Origin: an uncultured Alphaproteobacteria bacterium
Lineage (GTDB): Bacteria > Pseudomonadota > Alphaproteobacteria > Rhodobacterales > Rhodobacteraceae
Length of the DNA: 60,000 nucleotides
Direction: 5' to 3'
Assembly: GCA_902541695.1 (NCBI GenBank)
Contig: CACBRT010000001.1
Coordinates: 1-60,000 of the forward strand
Shown here: piece by piece, positions 56,009 to 60,000 of the stretch
Position numbering within the stretch: the stretch's first letter is position 1
How the letters are laid out: the number at the start of each line of letters is the position of its first letter
Position numbers and translations under genes: made by a program
The notes under the pieces: generated by a model
Databases searched by the model: none
What the model was told of the DNA's origin: nothing
The model's input: only the letters and a program-made list of their open reading frames with translations

Positions 56009-56134
56009 TTATCCCTGTCGAGCTTTAAACCTTCTTTGAGTCTTATTTATGACATATATTCTACCTTTTCTTCTAACAAGCCTACAATCTCTGTGCCTTT
56101 GTTTTAAAGATCTTAAAGAATTTCTAACTTTCAT
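56009..56134 (-). CDS. rpmJ: 50S ribosomal protein bL36 (C-minus type)
   Basis: 41 residues, too short for the ORF cut-off. The product begins [17 protein letters not shown] and continues [12 protein letters not shown], with the end FKARQG, matching the 41-residue bL36 with the extra segment. Only one Cys (residue 17) remains of the zinc ligands, so it is the zinc-independent paralog typical of alphaproteobacteria. ATG with a GGAGAG site upstream. 66 bases downstream of tRNA-Val on the same strand. Confidence 0.93.
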   Translation of the reverse strand: MKVRNSLRSLKQRHRDCRLVRRKGRIYVINKTQRRFKARQG

Positions 56135-56200
56135 AATATACTCTCCAACGAAAAATACTTAATAACCACATTGACTTAAATATACAAGTCCTAATTTAGA

Positions 56201-56275
56201 TGGTGGGCGTAACTGGGATTGAACCAGTGACCCCTTCGATGTCAACGAAGTGCTCTCCCTCTGAGCTATACGCCC
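56201..56275 (-). tRNA. tRNA-Val (GAC anticodon)
   Basis: Minus strand begins GGGCGTATAGCTCAGAGGG and ends with ACGCCCACCA, so CCA is encoded. Anticodon arm CTTCG-TTGACAT-CGAAG gives GAC, for valine codon GUC/GUU. D-arm and T-arm (GGTTCAATCCC) are regular. 75 bases. rpmJ follows on the same strand. Confidence 0.97.
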
Positions 56276-56361
56276 TCAAAATAAAATATTATTGCATATC
56301 TCAATTAATTTCTTTAACCATCTTTAATATCCGCATCAAGTAATTTTTTTAATATAAATAA

Positions 56362-57228
56362 ATGACAAAAATCTTTGATACAAATTTTAAAGAAAATAAA
56401 AAATTTAACGTAATTTTTAATTCACCTCATTCAGGTAGCTTATATACAAAAGAATTTATAGAAAGTTCGAAATTAAATATTCATGATCTCCGAACTTCTG
56501 AGGATGCTTTTGTTGGAGAATTATTTAATTCAACCAGAACATCTGGTTGTTTATTTATTGAAGCTAAATTTCCAAGGAGTTTTGTTGATTTAAATCGTTC
56601 TCATTTGGAGTTAGATCCAAAATTAATCTCTGGCGATTTTCATTATGAAAAAACTGTTAGGAATATGGCTGGACTTGGCGTGATTCCCAGAATGTCTGGT
56701 AATGGGAAAGAAATATATAACAGCTATATTTTTATTGATGACGTTATAAAAAGACTGAAAGTTTTTTATTTTCCATATCACAGATTTTTAGAAGATTTGA
56801 TTTTTCTTTCAAAAAAAAGATTAGGATATGCAATTATTTTTGATTGTCATTCAATGCCATCTAATCTAAGTGTAGATTTTAAAAACTCAAAAAAAAATAA
56901 TGCTTCTGATATAATTTTAGGAGATGTGAATGGAACTTCGTGCTCGTCTTTTTTGACAAAAAAAGTAAAAACAATTTTTGAAAGGCATGATCTTTTAGTT
57001 ACAGCAAATTACCCATTTTCTGGTGGTTTCATCACAAAAAATTATGGTAAACCTGAAAATAGTGTTCACGTTATCCAAATTGAGGTTAATAAGAAACTAT
57101 ATATGGATGAAGAAAAAATTAAAAAAAACAAGAACTTTGAAAGCTTTCAAAGAAAAATTCAATCTATTATTAAAGAATTAAGTTTTATAAACTTATTTGA
57201 TGGTAATGATAATATTGCTGCTGAATAA
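56362..57228 (+). CDS. N-formylglutamate amidohydrolase family protein
   Basis: 288 residues. Zinc and substrate motifs: FNSPHSGSLY near residue 19, FVDLNRSHLELD, FDCHSMPSN, and NYPFSGGFITKNYG. Matches the FGase family (PF05013). In the histidine degradation pathway it hydrolyses N-formylglutamate, but no hut genes are nearby, and many homologs are unassigned. Followed on the opposite strand by dinB. Confidence 0.9.
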   Translation: MTKIFDTNFKENKKFNVIFNSPHSGSLYTKEFIESSKLNIHDLRTSEDAFVGELFNSTRTSGCLFIEAKFPRSFVDLNRSHLELDPKLISGDFHYEKTVRNMAGLGVIPRMSGNGKEIYNSYIFIDDVIKRLKVFYFPYHRFLEDLIFLSKKRLGYAIIFDCHSMPSNLSVDFKNSKKNNASDIILGDVNGTSCSSFLTKKVKTIFERHDLLVTANYPFSGGFITKNYGKPENSVHVIQIEVNKKLYMDEEKIKKNKNFESFQRKIQSIIKELSFINLFDGNDNIAAE

Positions 57229-57244
57229 AAATAAATAAATTTAC

Positions 57245-58508
57245 TTAATTCAAAGAACGACCCTTTTTGATAATTTTTTTTCCAAACTTTTGTCTTATGT
57301 TGTCAACTGTTCGTTCAGCTTTTTCTAATTTTCTATATTTTGATTCAAGATGAAAATTTGAAAATAAACCTTTTTGATCTAATAATAATTTTGTAGAAGA
57401 AAGTCCAATAAGTCTAAAAGGAGCCAACTTAATTTTTGTCTTTAAAATAGAATTTGTTGCTTGAAAAAAATGTTCAGCTAGATTTGTTGGTTCTAAAAAA
57501 GTGTATGAAAAAGTAATGTTTTTAAAATTATGCTGCTTAAGTTTCAGCACAATAGTTTTACAAATAATATTATTTTTTTTTTGAATTTCAGATACTTCTT
57601 CTGATAAGAACCATAGTGTTTTTTTAAGGGTATTATAATCAAAAATGTCCGTTTCAAATGTTTTTTCTTTAGAAATACTTTTTCTCAAATTAATAGGTGA
57701 AATCTTTCTTTTATCTATTCCTCTTACTAAATTCCAAATCGTGATACCAAAATGTCCATAACTTTTCATTAGTGTTTCTTGGTCTAATTTGGTCATGTCC
57801 CCAATTGTTTTAATAGATTTAAGATTAAATTTCTTTTGAATTGTTGGTCCTACTCCTGGAATTTTATTTATACTCATTTTGTTAATGATTTCTAATTTTT
57901 CTGATTTTCCGATTATTGTAAAAGCTCTTGGTTTTTTAATTGAGGACGCAAGCTTTGCTAAAAATTTGTTTTTCACTTAAACCTATTGATATTGTAATAC
58001 CTAATTCCTCTTCAACCTCACGAGATAATTCAACTAATAATTCTGCAGGTTTTTTCTTATGAAGGTTATAAGTGCCCGAAAAGTCAAGATAAGCCTCATC
58101 ATAGGCTATTGTCTCAACTAAAGGAGTGAGTTTATAAAATTTTTCAAAAATTAAATTAGAGATTTTTTTATAAAAAGACATTTCTGGTGGAATAATGATT
58201 GCTTCAGGACATAACTTTTTTGCTTTGAAAATTGGCATTGCAGACTTAACTCCTTTAATTCTTGCTATATAACAGCAAGTAGTAACAACGCCTCTTATCC
58301 CACCCCCAACAATTACGGGCTTATTTATTAATTTTGGATTACGTTTTTTCTCAACTGAAGCATAAAAAGCATCACAATCAATATGAGCAATATTTAAAGA
58401 GAATAATTCATCATGTTTAAGAATTCTGGGTGAATTACATTTTTGACATCTACCTATGCTAAAAGAAACCTTGGTACAATCTCTACAGATAATTTGCTCG
58501 ATATCCAA
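57245..58508 (-). pseudogene. dinB: DNA polymerase IV (dinB), broken by a one-base frameshift
   Basis: Two minus-strand frames together make one full DinB. The upstream part (57936-58508, TTG start) has an N-terminal four-Cys motif (Cys8/11/21/24), then IAHIDCDAFYASVEKK and AYDEAYLDFSG with metal Asp/Glu, but ends after GLSEKQIFSK. The downstream part resumes at NKFLAKLASSIKKPR and has IPGVGPTIQKKF (helix-hairpin-helix) and the little-finger domain to residue ~240. The break is in an A run (GAAAAAC, 57969-57973): with four As the frame would read GLSENKFLAKLAS, the normal motif. Either a true pseudogene or a base-call error. Confidence 0.88.
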
Positions 58509-58541
58509 ATAAATTGACCTGCTAATTTTTATATTTCATTA

Positions 58542-59237
58542 TTATTGACTCATATTAGATAAAAAATTATCCACAGCTAATTTAGGATCTTTAGATTGCC
58601 AAATAGGCCTACCAATTACTATATAATTTGCTCCAGACTTTATAGCTTCTGATGGAGTAGATATACGCTTTTGATCTTCTGAATCAGTTTTTTTTAATCT
58701 AATGCCAGGAGTAACAATTATTTTTTTGTTAAATTTTTTTTGTCTTCTAATGAAACTTGCTTCTAATGGTGAGCATACTATTCCATCTGCTCCTGCCATA
58801 AAAGCATTATTAGCTCTTTCAGCCACTAATTCATTCATACTCCCTTCTTTAATTAAAGACAAATTAAGATCATTGCGATTTTGGTTAGTAAGAAAAGTTA
58901 CTGCTAAAATTTTTATATTTTTGTTTTTTCTTCCATTTACAGCAGCTTCAACAATTGATGGATCTCCATTTACAGTCAAGAAATCTATTTGGTGTTCTGA
59001 AATTTTAGCTACAGTTTCCTGAATTGTGCTTTTGATGTCATATAATTTAAGATCTAAAAATACTTTTTTTCTTTTCTCTTTAATCTCATCAATTAATTTA
59101 AAACCATTAATTATGAAAATCCTTAGTCCTATCTTAAAAAATGAAATTTTATTTTCAAGTTGAGAAATCAAAACTCTGTTTTGTAAAACTGAGCTGGCAT
59201 CTAATGCAACTATGATTTTTTCATTTGGTTGTATCAT
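58542..59237 (-). CDS. pyrF: Orotidine 5'-phosphate decarboxylase
   Basis: 231 residues. IIVALDASSV start, catalytic FLDLKLYDIKST with the Lys-Asp-x-Lys-like array, TVNGDPS, VTPGIRL and VIGRPIWQS near the end. Converts OMP to UMP. Full length for the bacterial group. Follows the dinB locus by 33 bases upstream in transcription order (pyrF first), so pyrF and dinB may share a transcript. Confidence 0.96.
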   Translation of the reverse strand: MIQPNEKIIVALDASSVLQNRVLISQLENKISFFKIGLRIFIINGFKLIDEIKEKRKKVFLDLKLYDIKSTIQETVAKISEHQIDFLTVNGDPSIVEAAVNGRKNKNIKILAVTFLTNQNRNDLNLSLIKEGSMNELVAERANNAFMAGADGIVCSPLEASFIRRQKKFNKKIIVTPGIRLKKTDSEDQKRISTPSEAIKSGANYIVIGRPIWQSKDPKLAVDNFLSNMSQ

Positions 59238-59350
59238 GCAAAAATAATGTAAGGTTGTATTAATCTAATCTATTGAAATTTATAAAATAAACTATATATA
59301 ATCAATATAAATCTTTTCTTATGGGTCGATATTATTGGTGCCTAATGGGC

Positions 59351-59356
59351 TATAAT
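59351..59356 (+). promoter_or_regulatory. Candidate -10 box for clpB
   Basis: TATAAT at 59351-59356, 24 bases before the clpB start, with no clear -35 at 16-18 bases upstream and no convincing sigma-32 pattern. Evidence is only the perfect -10 hexamer. Confidence 0.25.
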
Positions 59357-59380
59357 TAGACGCTAGTTTTGGAGGATAAG

Positions 59381-60000
59381 ATGAATCTAGATAGATACAC
59401 TGAACTGTGTCAATCAATTTTAAAAAATTGTTTAAAAATTGCTGAAGTTTACTCGCATCAGCATTTAACTTTTTTCCATTTATTAAAAGCTATTTGTGAT
59501 GAAAAGAATAGTTCTATTACTAATTTATTTTCAAAATCAGGATTAAATTTATTAGATTTAGATAATAAAGTTTTAGAAATTTTAAAAACACACCCAAAAG
59601 TTAATGGATCTTCAAATATTTTTTTAGATAATAATTTAAAGAAAATGTTAGATTCTGCTGAAAAAGTTGCAAAAAGTAATGGTGACTCGTATGTAACTTT
59701 AGATGCACTACTTAAGTCTATTGTCGAAAATCCTGTTGCAAAAAATTTTCTTAAAAAATTAGGCTTCGATAATCAAAAATTTGATAAAGCTTGTAACGAA
59801 TTTCGCAAAAATAAAAAAGTAACATCAATCAATGCTGAAGATAACTTTCAAGCACTTGAGAAATTTACTACTGATTTTTGTAAACTAGCTATGGAAGGTA
59901 AAATTGATCCTATAATTGGAAGGGATGAAGAAATTAGAAGATCAATACAAGTTTTAAGTAGAAGAACAAAGAATAATCCTGTTCTTATTGGACATCCAGG
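59381..60000 (+). CDS. clpB: ATP-dependent disaggregase ClpB, N-terminal part
   Basis: Starts ATG 59381 with a GGAGG site 5 bases before; runs off the window, so only 206 residues are seen. Two Clp N-domain repeats (about 1-75 and 80-145) begin [15 protein letters not shown] and the second [11 protein letters not shown]. Then the linker to the first AAA+ domain: [20 protein letters not shown] followed by NPVLIGHPG, the start of Walker A. ClpB (rather than ClpA) is inferred from the LxxYTxLCQ-type start and the direct entry to NBD1 with little linker. Confidence 0.85.
   Translation, partial: MNLDRYTELCQSILKNCLKIAEVYSHQHLTFFHLLKAICDEKNSSITNLFSKSGLNLLDLDNKVLEILKTHPKVNGSSNIFLDNNLKKMLDSAEKVAKSNGDSYVTLDALLKSIVENPVAKNFLKKLGFDNQKFDKACNEFRKNKKVTSINAEDNFQALEKFTTDFCKLAMEGKIDPIIGRDEEIRRSIQVLSRRTKNNPVLIGHP

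Noticed and set aside
57960-57980. Programmed frameshift in dinB
   Set aside because: The A-rich site resembles a -1 slippery sequence, but restoring the frame needs +1 (or -2), so a -1 site does not fit. Mutation or error is simpler.
59313-59381. RNA thermometer (FourU-like) before clpB
   Set aside because: The pyrimidine stretch that could pair with the ribosome binding site lies upstream of the likely transcription start.

Overview
The window reads as a continuous stretch of chromosome from a low-GC (roughly 30% by eye), gene-dense alphaproteobacterium, most likely marine and streamlined. Evidence for an alphaproteobacterium: an F0 ATP synthase operon (atpI-atpB-atpE-atpF'-atpF) separated from F1; DUF2794, a CHCC zinc-finger protein of the NDUFS6 type, DUF1285, a DinB with an N-terminal four-cysteine motif, and rsfS-rlmH-gpmI-ctpA-rppH in the usual alphaproteobacterial order. 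Evidence for streamlining: intergenic gaps are mostly under 100 bases, many neighbours overlap, and no gap exceeds 300 bases. I cannot assign it to a named clade (a SAR116-, HIMB59- or SAR11-like lineage are all possible) without a search. I saw no insertion sequence, prophage, CRISPR array or rRNA.

Layout. 1-2.3 kb: the 3' end of a large RTX-type surface or secreted protein and a 58-residue coiled-coil protein. 2.3-6.2 kb: uppS, DUF2794, a gamma-glutamyltranspeptidase-like enzyme, hspQ and a lipoprotein lytic transglycosylase. 6.2-8.7 kb: the F0 sector. 8.9-13.3 kb: PfkB kinase, HIT protein, zinc-finger protein, polA. 13.4-15.6 kb: gmd and fcl, making GDP-L-fucose. 15.6-22.5 kb: cinA-like, sfsA, map, secA, argJ, mutT. 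22.5-26.1 kb: overlapping eda-pgi-waaA. 26.1-34.4 kb: a surface-glycan locus. 34.5-38.9 kb: membrane acyltransferase-like protein, an RTX-like lipoprotein, a PEGA-like lipoprotein and a UMF1-type transporter. 39.0-44.2 kb: yjbQ family, hydrolase, tRNA-Ser(GCT), lspA, mutL, rmuC, an entericidin-like peptide. 44.3-49.8 kb: dut, cysK, moeB/thiF, a hydroxyacid dehydrogenase, an SH3 protein, a response regulator and ilvE. 49.9-54.2 kb: rsfS-rlmH-gpmI-ctpA-rppH. 54.2-56.3 kb: minus-strand tRNA-Val(GAC)-rpmJ-lldD-DUF1285. 56.4-60 kb: N-formylglutamate amidohydrolase, a frameshifted dinB, pyrF and the start of clpB.

How the genes work together. A large share of the window builds the cell envelope: the GDP-fucose pair, UppS lipid carrier, WaaA Kdo transferase, lipoprotein signal peptidase and lipoproteins, and the 26-34 kb glycan locus. 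That locus has an inverting UDP-GlcNAc 4,6-dehydratase (PseB type), a NeuB/PseI-type synthase, a glycosyltransferase, a fusion of an SpsF-type cytidylyltransferase to a class III aminotransferase, a reductase/epimerase, a capsule-type transferase and an aldo/keto reductase. It looks like a variant route to a CMP-activated nine-carbon acid sugar, but the usual PseC, PseH and PseG proteins are not there. This locus and its fusion enzyme are my best candidate for something not fully described.

Other points: dinB is split by a one-base change in an A run; TTG start codons are unusually frequent; a good sigma-54-type -24/-12 sequence precedes the lipoprotein gene at 37 kb; and a 62-base nested palindrome follows the transporter at 38.9 kb.
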